DNA of 27,176 bases from Pseudomonadota bacterium (GCA_023432885.1 JAEZEU010000353.1:1-27176), one strand, 5' to 3'. Shown: positions 1 to 8,850, counted from the first letter of the stretch. Numbers and translations: made by a program. Notes: generated by a model from the letters alone, not told the origin.

Positions 1-2
1 GC

Positions 3-1157
3 CCGGTACGCCAGCCGCCGGGCCCGGTGGTGATCTGGAACCTGATCCGACGGTGCAACCTGACCTGCAAGCACTGCTATTCGATCTCGGGCGACGTCGA
101 TTTTCCCAACGAACTCACGACCGGGGAAGTCTTTGGCGTGATGGACGACCTCAAGGCGTTCCGCGTGCCGGTGCTGATCCTGTCCGGCGGCGAGCCGCTG
201 ATGCGGCGCGACATCTTCGAGATATCCGAACGCGCCAAGGCGATGCGATTCTATGTCGGGCTCTCCAGCAACGGCACCCTGATCGACGCCGGTCTTGCCG
301 ACCGCATCCGCGACATCGGCTACGACTATGTCGGCATTTCCCTTGACGGTATCGGCGCCACGCATGATCGCTTCCGTGGCCGCGCTGGCGCCTACGACGA
401 AGCGCTGGGCGGCCTGCGGCTGCTGCGCGACCGCGGCATCAAGGTCGGCGTCCGTTTCACCATGACCGAGGACAACGCCGCCGAGCTGCCGCGGCTGCTC
501 GACCTGGTGGAGCACGAGGGTTTTCCGAAGTTCTATCTTTCCCATCTGGTCTATGCCGGCCGCGGCAACAAGAACCGCGGCACCGATGCGGCGTGGCAGA
601 CGACCCGCGACGCGATGAACCTCGTGATCGAACGGGCCTGGCGCTGGGCGCAGGCTGGCAGCGACATGGAGATCGTGACCGGCAACAACGACGCCGACGC
701 GATCCATCTGCTGCAATGGGCCGGGCGCAACGCGCCACATGCGGTGGCGAGCCTGCGTGAAAAGCTCATGCGCTGGGGCGGCAATTCCTCCGGCGTGAAC
801 GTCGCCAACATCGACAATCTCGGCAACGTGCATCCGGACACGATGTGGTGGCATTACAATCTCGGCAATGTCAGAAAGCGGCCGTTCTCGGAGATCTGGT
901 CGGACGTTTCCGATCCTGTCATGGCCGGGTTGAAGCGGCGGCCGCGGCAGATCGGCGGCCGCTGCGGCGCTTGCGCGCACTTTGCGATCTGCAACGGCAA
1001 TACCCGTGTGCGCGCGTTGCGGATGACCGGCAATCCCTGGGCCGAGGATCCCGGCTGCTACCTCACGGACGCGGAGATCGGCCTTGCCGAGCCGGCGGAG
1101 CGTATCCGCACGCGCGCCTATCGCGGAGCCCGCCATGAAGTACCGATGTCTTACTAG
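3..1157 (+). CDS. nirJ: NirJ, heme d1 biosynthesis radical SAM protein (5' end outside window)
   Basis: Radical SAM enzyme of heme d1 synthesis. In the known pathway NirJ removes propionate side chains from the siroheme-derived intermediate and leaves oxo groups, in the cytoplasm. The reading frame is open to the left edge. The residues before the first possible start (GTG at 27) read as the usual family stretch PPGPVVIWNL, so the true start lies upstream and the gene is partial. The CxxxCxxC motif for the SAM 4Fe-4S cluster is CNLTCKHC at about 54-77, followed by LSGGEPL for SAM binding. A C-terminal Cys-rich SPASM-like region (CGACAHFAIC and a later GCY) would hold an auxiliary cluster. The 3' end overlaps nirN by 23 bases, which implies translational coupling. 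Other SPASM radical SAM maturases are the alternative, but the nirN neighbour makes NirJ the firm choice. Confidence 0.92.
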   Translation, partial: PVRQPPGPVVIWNLIRRCNLTCKHCYSISGDVDFPNELTTGEVFGVMDDLKAFRVPVLILSGGEPLMRRDIFEISERAKAMRFYVGLSSNGTLIDAGLADRIRDIGYDYVGISLDGIGATHDRFRGRAGAYDEALGGLRLLRDRGIKVGVRFTMTEDNAAELPRLLDLVEHEGFPKFYLSHLVYAGRGNKNRGTDAAWQTTRDAMNLVIERAWRWAQAGSDMEIVTGNNDADAIHLLQWAGRNAPHAVASLREKLMRWGGNSSGVNVANIDNLGNVHPDTMWWHYNLGNVRKRPFSEIWSDVSDPVMAGLKRRPRQIGGRCGACAHFAICNGNTRVRALRMTGNPWAEDPGCYLTDAEIGLAEPAERIRTRAYRGARHEVPMSY

Positions 1158-2700
1158 CGCAATCGGTGCGCTGCTTGCGCTCGCTGTTTGTGAGCGCGCT
1201 TCCTCCGCCGAGCCCGATACCGCGAGGCTTTACGCCAACCATTGCGCGCAATGTCACGGCGCCGACCGGCTCGGCCAGCTCGGACCGGCCTTGCTGCCTG
1301 AAAATCTCGGCCGGCTCACGGGCGCGCGCGCAATCTCGGCGATCGCGAACGGCCGCGCCGCCACGCAAATGCCGGGCTTTGCCGGCGCGCTCAGCAATGA
1401 GGAGATCGCAGGCCTCGCCGCCTACATTGCGACGCCACTTCCGGCGCTGCCGGCATGGGGCATGGAGGCGATTGCCGCCAGCCGCATCATCCATGCACAG
1501 GCGCCGGCGCTAGACCGGCCGCGCTTCGACGCCGATCCGAAAAACCTGTTCGTCGTGGTCGAGGCGGGCGACCACCATGCGACTATCCTCGACGGCGATC
1601 GTTTTGAGCCGCTGGCGCGATTTCCGACGCGCTTTGCCCTGCATGGCGGTCCAAAATTCTCGCCGGACGGACGCTACGTCTTCTTCATGTCGCGCGATGG
1701 CTGGGTCAGCAAATACGACCTTTGGACGCTGACCATGCTGGCCGAGATCCGCGCCGGCATCAATGCGCGCAATATCGCGATCTCCCGCGACGGAAAGCAC
1801 ATTGCGGTGGCCAACTATCTGCCGCACACGTTGGTCATGCTCTCGGCCGAAGACCTGTCGGTCGAGAAGATCTTCGACGTCCGGGACAAGAAGGGCAATC
1901 CGTCGCGCGTGTCCGCCGTGTATCAGGCCCGGCCGCGCGACAGCTTCATCGCCGCGCTCAAGGACGTGCCGGAGATCTGGGAGATCGCGACCGATCCCAA
2001 CGCGCCGCCGGTCTATTCCGGCTTCGTGCATTCGCACGAGAAGGGTATGGTCGAGGCGCTGCCGTCGTCGCAGGGCCTGTTCGCGCTGCGGCGGATCGAG
2101 ACGCCGGAGCCGCTGGATGATTTCTTCTTCGATCCGCCCTATCGCAACCTGATCGGCTCGGCGCGCGAGGGCAGGGCAGTGGTGGTCAGCCTCGTGGTCG
2201 GGCACGACATCAAGCGCCTCGACATGCCCGGCCTGCCGCATCTCGGCTCCGGTATCGCCTGGAACTGGAACGGCCGGCCCGTGATGGCGACGCCGTTGCT
2301 GAAAGCTGGCAGGATCAACGTGCTGGACATGCAGGACTGGTCGCTGCTCAAGTCAATCGACACACCGGGGCCGGGCTTCTTCATGCGCAGCCACGAAAAC
2401 TCCCCCTATGCCTGGACCGACAGCATGATGGGCGGCAAAAAGGACACGCTTTCGATCATCGACAAGCGTACGCTCGAGATCGTGCGCAGCGTGACGCCGG
2501 AGCCGGGCAAGATCGCCGCCCATGTCGAGTTCGACAAGGATGGCCGGCATGCGCTGGTGTCGGTGTGGGAAGACAAGGGAGCCCTCGTGATCTACGATGC
2601 AGCGACGTTTGCGGAAGTGAAGCGGCTTCCGATGTCGAAGCCGTCGGGCAAATACAATGTCTGGAACAAGATCAACTTCTCGGATGGAACCAGCCATTGA
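1135..2700 (+). CDS. nirN: NirN, c-type cytochrome with heme d1-binding propeller
   Basis: Periplasmic protein of heme d1 maturation. Characterised NirN carries out the final dehydrogenation of dihydro-heme d1 and helps pass the cofactor to NirS. The ATG at 1135 is chosen because it gives a signal peptide (MKYRC, then a hydrophobic run ending near ASSA at residue 25); the in-frame ATG at 1084 lies deep inside nirJ and hides it. Residues 30-105 form a cytochrome c domain with heme-binding CAQCH at 37-41 and a later Met (TQMPGF) as possible axial ligand. The remaining 400 or so residues are an eight-bladed d1 propeller with the NirN-type segments GLPHLGSG and GPGFFMRSHENSPYAW. The length of 521 residues fits NirN; NirF usually lacks the c domain. 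NirS is an alternative but its N-terminal and d1 signatures differ. Confidence 0.9.
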   Translation: MKYRCLTSAIGALLALAVCERASSAEPDTARLYANHCAQCHGADRLGQLGPALLPENLGRLTGARAISAIANGRAATQMPGFAGALSNEEIAGLAAYIATPLPALPAWGMEAIAASRIIHAQAPALDRPRFDADPKNLFVVVEAGDHHATILDGDRFEPLARFPTRFALHGGPKFSPDGRYVFFMSRDGWVSKYDLWTLTMLAEIRAGINARNIAISRDGKHIAVANYLPHTLVMLSAEDLSVEKIFDVRDKKGNPSRVSAVYQARPRDSFIAALKDVPEIWEIATDPNAPPVYSGFVHSHEKGMVEALPSSQGLFALRRIETPEPLDDFFFDPPYRNLIGSAREGRAVVVSLVVGHDIKRLDMPGLPHLGSGIAWNWNGRPVMATPLLKAGRINVLDMQDWSLLKSIDTPGPGFFMRSHENSPYAWTDSMMGGKKDTLSIIDKRTLEIVRSVTPEPGKIAAHVEFDKDGRHALVSVWEDKGALVIYDAATFAEVKRLPMSKPSGKYNVWNKINFSDGTSH

Positions 2701-3452
2701 GTGAGAGCGCGGCTGCGACAACGGCGCTCCTGATCGCCGCGCACGGCGAAAGGCGGCCGGGGGCCAGCAACGAAAGCGTGATGCGGATCGCGCGCGCGCT
2801 CCGTGCCCGTAAGATCGTGTCCGAGGTCGCGGTCGGGTTTATCAACGGCGTGCCTACGATTGGGGATGCACTGGGCGGAGTGACAGCACGCAAGGTCATC
2901 GTCTACCCGCTGTTTGCGTCGAATGGCTACTTCACGCGGGATCGCCTCGTACAGCTGATTGATGAAGCAAGTGGGGCCACGCGCGAGATCGAGATTCTTC
3001 CTCCGTTTGGCCTCGACCCCGGTCTCCCCGGGTTGGTCATCGACCACATCGATCGGGCGGCACTGGAAAGCGGGCTCATCACCAAATCGTTGACGGCCGT
3101 TCTGCTTGCGCATGGCTCGCGGCGGGATCCAGCCTCCCGCGAGGCGACCCAGGGAATAGCGAACGAGATCGCCAGGTGCGAGGTCTGCCGCGATGTCGCC
3201 GTTGCCTTTCTGGAGGAGCGGCCAAGTCTCGAAGAAGCGGTGCAATTGATCGAAGGACCGGCGATTGTCGTAGGCATGTTCTCCGGCGACGGCGTGCATG
3301 GCGCCCGGGACGCGCCGCAACTGGTCGCGAAGCTCGCGCGGGGTGATGTGATTTATTCCGGCGTGATCGGGAATGCGCCCGGAATCGAGGACGTGGTTGG
3401 TTGCTCTGTGCTCAGGGCGCTGGCGGGACAGCCCCTTGCACAGTCGGATTAA
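2697..3452 (+). CDS. CbiX/SirB-type sirohydrochlorin chelatase (two-domain)
   Basis: Member of the CbiX/SirB family, which inserts Fe2+ or Co2+ into sirohydrochlorin. Its place after nirN suggests iron insertion to make siroheme, the precursor of heme d1. No ATG exists near the proper start. The TTG at 2697 overlaps the nirN stop (TTGA) and gives 251 residues. Two tandem chelatase half-domains are visible: AAHGERR (His16) opens the first, and LLAHGSRRDP (His139) with GDGVHGARDAP (His201) marks the second. The position in the first half equivalent to His201 is Tyr78 (SNGYFTRD), so the second half probably holds the complete metal site. Overlap with nirN suggests co-translation as the last nir gene. 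Cobaltochelatase activity for B12 is the main alternative; the context favours iron. Confidence 0.82.
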   Translation: MSESAAATTALLIAAHGERRPGASNESVMRIARALRARKIVSEVAVGFINGVPTIGDALGGVTARKVIVYPLFASNGYFTRDRLVQLIDEASGATREIEILPPFGLDPGLPGLVIDHIDRAALESGLITKSLTAVLLAHGSRRDPASREATQGIANEIARCEVCRDVAVAFLEERPSLEEAVQLIEGPAIVVGMFSGDGVHGARDAPQLVAKLARGDVIYSGVIGNAPGIEDVVGCSVLRALAGQPLAQSD

Positions 3453-3470
3453 TCTCATGGCCCTGGGAAG

Positions 3471-5060
3471 TCAGGACCAGGAGCCGACCAAAGCGTCGCT
3501 ATCCGTCACTACTGCCACGTTCTGGAGCGCGTAGTTCACGGAAGCCGTGTGCCATTCGGCATTCATCGTCGAGCAGCAATCCTCGGGCACCACCATGTAA
3601 TAGCCCTTGTCCGCGCCGGTACGGGAAGTGTGCTCGATCGACATGTTGGTCCATGCCCCGGTAACGATGACGATGTCGCGCCTCAGCGCTTTCAGCACGG
3701 TTTCAAGCCGCGTGCCCTCCCAGGCGCTCATGCGCTGCTTCTCGACAATGTGGTCTCCCGATTGCGGCTCGAGGCTAGGGACGGGCGCGGCACCCCAGCT
3801 TCCGCGCACCATCGCGCTTGCATCCGCAAGGCCCTCGAACAGCGGCGCATTCATCGTCACACCGGGACAGCCGGCTTCGACCACGAACCAGACATGGATG
3901 ACGGGAATGCCGCGCGCGCGTGCAGCGGTGGCCAGCCGGGAGGCGTTGGAAATCGCGTTCTGTTCCCGGCAATGGATCGGCGAGCCGGAGGAGGCGAAGG
4001 CGCCACCTTCCATCACCACATCGTTCTGCATGTCCTGGATGATGAGCGCGCAGCGCGACGGATCGAGCGTATAGCCGGGGGCGGCCTTCATCGTGCCGTT
4101 GCGGCCAACGCTGGCGCCAGCCTGAGGGGCAGAGCCGCTTCGCGCGGCCCCCTGCCGCATGTAGGGTTCGATGCGCGGGCCGACTTTTGTCTCCATCGCG
4201 TACACGGAATGGGTCGCGGTGAAGAACAGCGTACGGAAATCCGGACCGCCCCAGGTGAGATTCCCGACGAGCTCGGGCACGCGCACCTTGCCGATCAGCG
4301 CGCCATCAGGCGCATAGACCCAGACGCCGCCGGGTCCGCAGACCCAGACATTGCCTTGTGCATCGCATTTCATGCCGTCCGGTACGCCGGGTTCGCTCGG
4401 CGAATAGATCGCAGAGGCGAAAACCCGCCCTCTCGCAAGTGTGCCGTCCGACTGGACCTCGAACACCCGGATCAACTGCTGCACTGTATCGTTGATGTAG
4501 AGCAGCTTTTCGTCCGGTGAGAAGCAGAGCCCGTTCGGTTGCTCGAACAAATAGCGGTCCACCAGCAACTGCGGCTTTCCGCCGCCGGGGGGCAGGCGAT
4601 AGACGCCCTGGAAGCCGAGCTGGCGCGGCCGCTCCACGCCGTAAACCGGCATGCGTCCATACCAGGGATCGGAGAAATAGATCGAACCGTCGGATTTCAC
4701 GCAGACGTCGTTGGGGCTGTTCAGCTCCATCCCCTCGAAATGCGAGGCGAGGACCTCGCGCCGCCCGTCCGGCCGCTCCCGCACGAGGGTCGACGTCGCG
4801 TGCTCGCAGACGATGAGGTTGAGCTCGGCATCGTAGGTCATGCCGTTGCACTTGTGCGCCGGCTTCATCACCTCGCGGATGCCGGTCGAATCGTAGCGGC
4901 GGCGAACATCGCCCGGCATGTCGGAGAACAACAGAAATCCGTCTCGCGGATGCCAGACCGGCCCTTCCGTGAACTGGAAACCGGTGCCGATCTGGCGCAC
5001 GGGTGCCCAGAGATCGACGAGATCGGCAAAGCCGGGCCGGACGGCGACATGCGTTGTCAT
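3471..5060 (-). CDS. SMP-30/gluconolactonase domain fused to cysteine-hydrolase (isochorismatase-like) domain
   Basis: Two-domain enzyme of 529 residues. Residues 1-300 are an SMP-30/gluconolactonase propeller that would hydrolyse a lactone; the expected metal ligands are present (Glu32 in TEGPVW, Asn117 in SPND, Asn176 in QPNG, Asp228 in PDGM). A linker at about 302-328, rich in Gly, Ala and Ser, leads to an isochorismatase-like hydrolase domain (335-529). There Asp343 (IQDMQND) and Lys441 (VEKQRMSAW) of the Asp-Lys-Cys triad are kept, but the Cys position is Ser474 (TNMSIEHTSR). Family members include amidases such as maleamate and N-carbamoylsarcosine hydrolases, so lactone plus amide cleavage in one chain is possible, but substrates are unknown. 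The start ATG at 5060 follows a GAGGGGG ribosome site. It is the last gene of the minus-strand locus and faces the nir genes. Confidence 0.85.
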   Translation of the reverse strand: MTTHVAVRPGFADLVDLWAPVRQIGTGFQFTEGPVWHPRDGFLLFSDMPGDVRRRYDSTGIREVMKPAHKCNGMTYDAELNLIVCEHATSTLVRERPDGRREVLASHFEGMELNSPNDVCVKSDGSIYFSDPWYGRMPVYGVERPRQLGFQGVYRLPPGGGKPQLLVDRYLFEQPNGLCFSPDEKLLYINDTVQQLIRVFEVQSDGTLARGRVFASAIYSPSEPGVPDGMKCDAQGNVWVCGPGGVWVYAPDGALIGKVRVPELVGNLTWGGPDFRTLFFTATHSVYAMETKVGPRIEPYMRQGAARSGSAPQAGASVGRNGTMKAAPGYTLDPSRCALIIQDMQNDVVMEGGAFASSGSPIHCREQNAISNASRLATAARARGIPVIHVWFVVEAGCPGVTMNAPLFEGLADASAMVRGSWGAAPVPSLEPQSGDHIVEKQRMSAWEGTRLETVLKALRRDIVIVTGAWTNMSIEHTSRTGADKGYYMVVPEDCCSTMNAEWHTASVNYALQNVAVVTDSDALVGSWS

Positions 5061-5074
5061 GGCGAACCCCCTCG

Positions 5075-5101
5075 ATCGGACGGCCGTTCATGCCGACCGA
5101 T
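5075..5101. repeat. Imperfect inverted repeat between the two lactonase genes
   Basis: Ten-base arms (5075-5084 and 5092-5101) match at 9 of 10 positions around a 7-base loop, in the 49-base gap before the SMP-30 fusion gene. There is no T-run, so it is not a classic terminator. It could be an mRNA hairpin that tunes expression of the last gene, or an RNA-processing site. Confidence 0.45.
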
Positions 5102-5109
5102 TTCAATCA

Positions 5110-5958
5110 CTACATCGGGAACCAGTTGCGCGGTGGCAGGCTCTGCACCACCGGGCCGGGAACGGCCATGTCCATGCGCCCGATCACCTGACCGCCGCCG
5201 ATCTTCGCGGGCTTGTCGTGGATCGGCAGCAGGAATTTCGAACTGGAGAGCAGCTTCTTGATCGCGGCCTTTTCCTCGCGCTTGGAGACGCCGTGATTGC
5301 CGGTCGTGCGCGGCTCGTTGGCGTGGATTTCGTGGAAGGGATTCACGATCTGGTCGTTGAAATCGTAGATCACGTCGCCGCAAATCGTGGCGCGGCCCTC
5401 GACGGTGTCGATATGGACGTTCATCGAACCCTCGGTGTGTGCGCCAGCCGCCTCCATGTAGCAGCCGGGGAAGAGTTCGATCATGCCGGTGAGCTCGAGA
5501 TCTTCGAGCCGCAACGCGTCCTTGGTGTGGAGACGGTCGATCAGATGCTTGATGTCGGGCGCGGGGTACTGCGGATGCATCAGTCCCGAGACTGAATACT
5601 CCAGCTCGCGGCGGTTGATGATCACGGTCGTGTTCATCGGGAAGAGTTCGTCCTTTCCCGCGTGGTCGATATGCAGGTGCGTGTGCAGCACGTAGCGCAC
5701 GTCGCCCATCCGCACGCCGTATTTCGCGAGCTGGTTCTCGATCATGTTCTCGTGGAACTGGAGGCCGCGCATTCCGAGGCTCTCCATGATCTGGTTGTTG
5801 CGGTAGCCGGTATCGATCACGAGGGGCCAGGGTCCGCCCAGGATCAAAAAGCCGTAGGTCGGCACACGACGCGTGCGGCCGCAATCGCGCCCCAGCACGA
5901 GGAAGCTCGATTCAAGCTCGATATCGCCATAGTCGAGCACCTTGATCTCCAAAGCCAT
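5110..5958 (-). CDS. Metallo-beta-lactamase-fold hydrolase, N-acyl-homoserine-lactonase-like
   Basis: Zinc-dependent hydrolase of the metallo-beta-lactamase superfamily, 282 residues. The metal-binding motif HxHxDH is His94-Leu-His96-Ile-Asp98-His99; His174 (GAHTEGS), Asp195 (CGDVIYD) and His247 (PIHDKP) are the further ligands expected in the family. It resembles AHL lactonases (AiiA type), which open five-membered lactones. In this locus, however, a role in opening a ring of a catabolic intermediate is more likely than quorum quenching; that is inference. No signal peptide, so cytoplasmic. The start at 5958 has a GGGAGGG ribosome site and lies 18 bases after the amidohydrolase stop. Confidence 0.86.
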   Translation of the reverse strand: MALEIKVLDYGDIELESSFLVLGRDCGRTRRVPTYGFLILGGPWPLVIDTGYRNNQIMESLGMRGLQFHENMIENQLAKYGVRMGDVRYVLHTHLHIDHAGKDELFPMNTTVIINRRELEYSVSGLMHPQYPAPDIKHLIDRLHTKDALRLEDLELTGMIELFPGCYMEAAGAHTEGSMNVHIDTVEGRATICGDVIYDFNDQIVNPFHEIHANEPRTTGNHGVSKREEKAAIKKLLSSSKFLLPIHDKPAKIGGGQVIGRMDMAVPGPVVQSLPPRNWFPM

Positions 5959-5976
5959 CTGGCCCTCCCATTTCTT

Positions 5977-6858
5977 CTATTGGCCGAGCCGGTAGACCCG
6001 GCGCGCAGTTTTGTTGAAAACCTGATCGTGATCGGTTGCCGGTACGCCCGCGCGATGTGCCGCGACGAGTGCGGCATAGGTCGTCCAGAGCTTTTCGATC
6101 GGGAAGTTCGAGCCGAACAGGCAACGCTCCGCGCCGAAAAGTGCGAGCGCTTCGTCCGCGATGAAGGCGACATGCGCCGGATCGTTGCGCCGGAGGAATG
6201 TGCCGAGGCCCGACAGCTTGCTGACGATGTTGGGACAGGCGGCGAGGCGCTTCATGCCCGCACGCCATGATGCGATGCCCTCCGGCGTCAGGTCCTCCAG
6301 CATGCCCGCATGCTGCAGGACGAACGTCACGGCCGGGCAGGCCATGGCCAGCTCCGCCGCCCCCGCCACCTGGCCTGCGAAAACCTGGAGATCGAAACTC
6401 CAGTCATAGTCCGCAAGCCGCGCGACGTTGCGCTGCAGGGTCGGATCGCGCGCGAGATCGGGCGACTGCGCGAAGCGATAGAGCGGGTTGTCATGCCAGT
6501 GGAGCTGCATCCGGACGCCGCGAACCGATGGCTCGGCGGTCAGCGCATCGAGCTGGGGCCGGATATCCTCTGCAAGCATGTCGGCATAGGCGACGATCGC
6601 GATCGGGAAAGCTGCGCGGCGCGCGGACTCCGCCACGAACCGCACCTCGTCTAGCGCGCGTTCCGGCGCCCAGTTCGCCTGCACGTAGACGGCTTCGGTG
6701 ATGCCCTCGGGCCGGCAATCGGCGAGGTATTCCTCGACCGGATAGTCGCGCCGGATCGGCTCATACGGTCCGAAGATGCGCGGCTGCATCGGTCCCAGCA
6801 GCCACGGCAGATCGGCCTGTCGCCAGATGTGAAAATGTGCGTCGACCAGTCCCGTCAT
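5977..6858 (-). CDS. Amidohydrolase family 2 (TIM-barrel metal-dependent hydrolase)
   Basis: A 293-residue TIM-barrel hydrolase of the amidohydrolase-2 family. The N-terminal metal motif VDAHFHIW (HxH at residues 8 and 10) and the late FGSNFPIEKLW segment with an internal LQHAGML are typical. Relatives hydrolyse lactones (rhamnonolactonase, 2-pyrone-4,6-dicarboxylate lactonase) or decarboxylate aromatic acids. Which applies here cannot be told. The start codon overlaps the stop of the VWA gene by 4 bases, so the two are probably translationally coupled. It is followed by two further hydrolases, forming a three-gene hydrolytic module at the end of the locus. Confidence 0.85.
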   Translation of the reverse strand: MTGLVDAHFHIWRQADLPWLLGPMQPRIFGPYEPIRRDYPVEEYLADCRPEGITEAVYVQANWAPERALDEVRFVAESARRAAFPIAIVAYADMLAEDIRPQLDALTAEPSVRGVRMQLHWHDNPLYRFAQSPDLARDPTLQRNVARLADYDWSFDLQVFAGQVAGAAELAMACPAVTFVLQHAGMLEDLTPEGIASWRAGMKRLAACPNIVSKLSGLGTFLRRNDPAHVAFIADEALALFGAERCLFGSNFPIEKLWTTYAALVAAHRAGVPATDHDQVFNKTARRVYRLGQ

Positions 6859-7967
6859 GCTGCTTTCGCCTTTCCGATGGCAAGAATCGCGCCGCAGAGG
6901 CGCGATGTGGAGCTCGCGTCGCCCAGCGAGGCGAGCATCGGGCGGATGGCGCGCAGCGCTTCGGTCTCGGGGCGGTACGTGGGATCGATCGCGAGCGGCG
7001 TGAACCAGTCAATTCTGAAAGCGCGTGCCGCGAGGCGCTGCACGGCGCGTATCATCGTCGTCGGGTCGCCACGCTCGAGCCCGTCGGATAGCACGATGAC
7101 GCTGGCGCCGCGCGCATAGCCGCCAAAGCGCGGCACGGCTAGGAATGCTTCGAGCGCGTCGCCGATCCGGGTGCCGCCATCCCAGTCGGCGACGAGGCCT
7201 GATGCTTCGGAAAGCGCGTGCGCGCGGTTCTTGAGCCGCAACGCGCGGGTGAGGCGCGTCAGGCGCGTACCGAACGTGAAGACTTCCACGCGCGGCATCG
7301 CGTGGACGATTTCATGCGCCAGCGCCAGATGCGCATCGCTGCGCGCCTTCATCGAGCCGGATACGTCGATCAGCAGAAGAATGGGGCGGGGGCGCGTCGC
7401 GCGCCGCTGCCGCTTCAGGCTCATCACCTCGCCTTCGTTCCGCATGGCCGCCCGCAGGCTGCGTGCGAGGTCGATGCCCTTGCCGCGCCGCGCCGCCTTG
7501 TGGCGATAGCCGCGCCGGCGGGGCAGGGAATCGGGCAGGGCGTCGGCAAACCGCCGCAGCGTCTCTGCATCGTCCGGCGCGCGCAGCGAGCGGATCGCAA
7601 GCGCTACCGCCCCCGTGGCGGCCTGGCCCGTCTCGTTGACATCGTCGCCGATCACGACTTCCTCGGTGCCGATGTCGTCCTGCACCTGCACGTCGTCATC
7701 CGCTTGCCACTCGTCCTCACCCGGCTCGCCGACAGCCCCGAGGAAATGCAGGTCGAACAGCGCGTCAAAACGCGCCCGCTGCTCCGGATGCGGCGCAAGC
7801 GTCGCGACCGCGGCCTTGCGCACGTGCTCGATGCTGCGCGGACCAAGCAGCTCCACCGCCTGGAGAAAGCTCACCGTCTGCTCGGGAGCAATCGCAAATC
7901 CGTGTTCGCGCAGCAGGACCGGAAAGCCGATCAGCGGGCGTACCGCGCCGGGCACCTTCACGCTCAT
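6855..7967 (-). CDS. VWA-domain CoxE-like protein
   Basis: CoxE-like protein of 370 residues with a C-terminal von Willebrand A domain. The MIDAS metal site is DVSGS at 201-205, with Thr266 (GGTRIGD) and Asp295 (LSDG) completing it. The N-terminal half is family-specific, with an acidic stretch at about 80-112. In carboxydotrophs CoxD (MoxR ATPase) and CoxE work together in maturing the Mo-Cu site of CO dehydrogenase. Here the pair sits beside a molybdenum hydroxylase that lacks the CO dehydrogenase active-site loop, so it probably matures that enzyme. The start overlaps the MoxR stop by 4 bases (ATGA). Confidence 0.88.
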   Translation of the reverse strand: MSVKVPGAVRPLIGFPVLLREHGFAIAPEQTVSFLQAVELLGPRSIEHVRKAAVATLAPHPEQRARFDALFDLHFLGAVGEPGEDEWQADDDVQVQDDIGTEEVVIGDDVNETGQAATGAVALAIRSLRAPDDAETLRRFADALPDSLPRRRGYRHKAARRGKGIDLARSLRAAMRNEGEVMSLKRQRRATRPRPILLLIDVSGSMKARSDAHLALAHEIVHAMPRVEVFTFGTRLTRLTRALRLKNRAHALSEASGLVADWDGGTRIGDALEAFLAVPRFGGYARGASVIVLSDGLERGDPTTMIRAVQRLAARAFRIDWFTPLAIDPTYRPETEALRAIRPMLASLGDASSTSRLCGAILAIGKAKAA

Positions 7968-8848
7968 GCCGCCATCCCCGGTATGAACTGCGCAAGCCGC
8001 GGACGCAGATGGGCGAGGTCTTCCTCATCCTTGATCGCCGCGCCGAGGGAACGGCGGAACGCCTCCGGCCAGGATGCGCCGGTGCGGGCCAGCGCGGTGG
8101 CGGCCTCGGCCCAGTCCACCGCCTCGGCAACGCCGGGAGGCTTTGAAAGTGGTTCGTTACGAAGTATGCCGACAGCGGCGACTACGGCGCGCGCCGTACT
8201 TTCCGCGACGGCGGATGAACGCAGCATGATGACCTCGGCCTCGCGCGCCGGATCCGGATAGGCGATGTAGTGATAGACGCAGCGCCGGCGCAGCGCTTCG
8301 TGCAGATCGCGCGTGCGGTTCGAGGTGAGGATCACCACGGGGCGTTCGGCTGCGCGCAGCGTGCCGCGCTCGGGGATCGAAATCGAGAAGTCGGAAAGGA
8401 ATTCGAGCAGGAAGGCTTCGAACTCGTGATCGGAACGGTCGATTTCGTCGATCAGCAGCACGGTCGAATCCGGCCGGCGCAGGGCCGTGAGCATCGGGCG
8501 CTCGATCAGGAATTCATCGCGGTAGATATCAGTACTGGTTCCCTCCTGCGCCTGCCGGATCGCCAGCATCTGGCGGGGATAATTCCACTCGTACAGCGCC
8601 GCCGCGGCGTCGATCCCCTCGAAACATTGCAGCCGGATCAACTGGCGTCCGAGAATGCCGGCAATCGCCTTCGCGGCCTCGGTCTTGCCGACGCCCGGCG
8701 CGCCTTCCAGCAGCAGCGGCTTGCCGAGCGCCAGCGCGAGATAACCTGCGGTCGCGATCCCGTCATCGGCAAGATACAACGCCGACCTGAGCGCGTCCGC
8801 GAGCGCCTCGGGGCTCGAAATGCCGGCAATGGTGGTGCGCAGCGCCAT
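7964..8848 (-). CDS. MoxR-type AAA+ ATPase (CoxD-like)
   Basis: AAA+ ATPase of the MoxR family, 294 residues. Walker A is GAPGVGKT at 49-56, Walker B is VLLIDEID at about 130-137, sensor 1 is TSN at 175-177, and an arginine-rich stretch (EALRRRC) follows. MoxR proteins act as chaperones that insert or activate metal cofactors, with a VWA partner. The VWA gene follows directly with a 4-base overlap, so the two should form a complex. The stop of the Mo-hydroxylase C-half gene is 2 bases before this start, which ties it to maturation of that enzyme. No CoxF/XdhC-like gene is present in the window. Confidence 0.9.
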   Translation of the reverse strand: MALRTTIAGISSPEALADALRSALYLADDGIATAGYLALALGKPLLLEGAPGVGKTEAAKAIAGILGRQLIRLQCFEGIDAAAALYEWNYPRQMLAIRQAQEGTSTDIYRDEFLIERPMLTALRRPDSTVLLIDEIDRSDHEFEAFLLEFLSDFSISIPERGTLRAAERPVVILTSNRTRDLHEALRRRCVYHYIAYPDPAREAEVIMLRSSAVAESTARAVVAAVGILRNEPLSKPPGVAEAVDWAEAATALARTGASWPEAFRRSLGAAIKDEEDLAHLRPRLAQFIPGMAA

Positions 8849-8850
8849 GG

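Noticed and set aside
1084..1134. Earlier ATG for nirN at 1084
   Set aside because: It would put 17 polar residues before the signal peptide and deepen the overlap with nirJ.
5110..5958. Quorum-quenching lactonase as the role of the metallo-beta-lactamase-fold gene
   Set aside because: The family resemblance is real, but no quorum-sensing gene is nearby and the gene sits among catabolic hydrolases.
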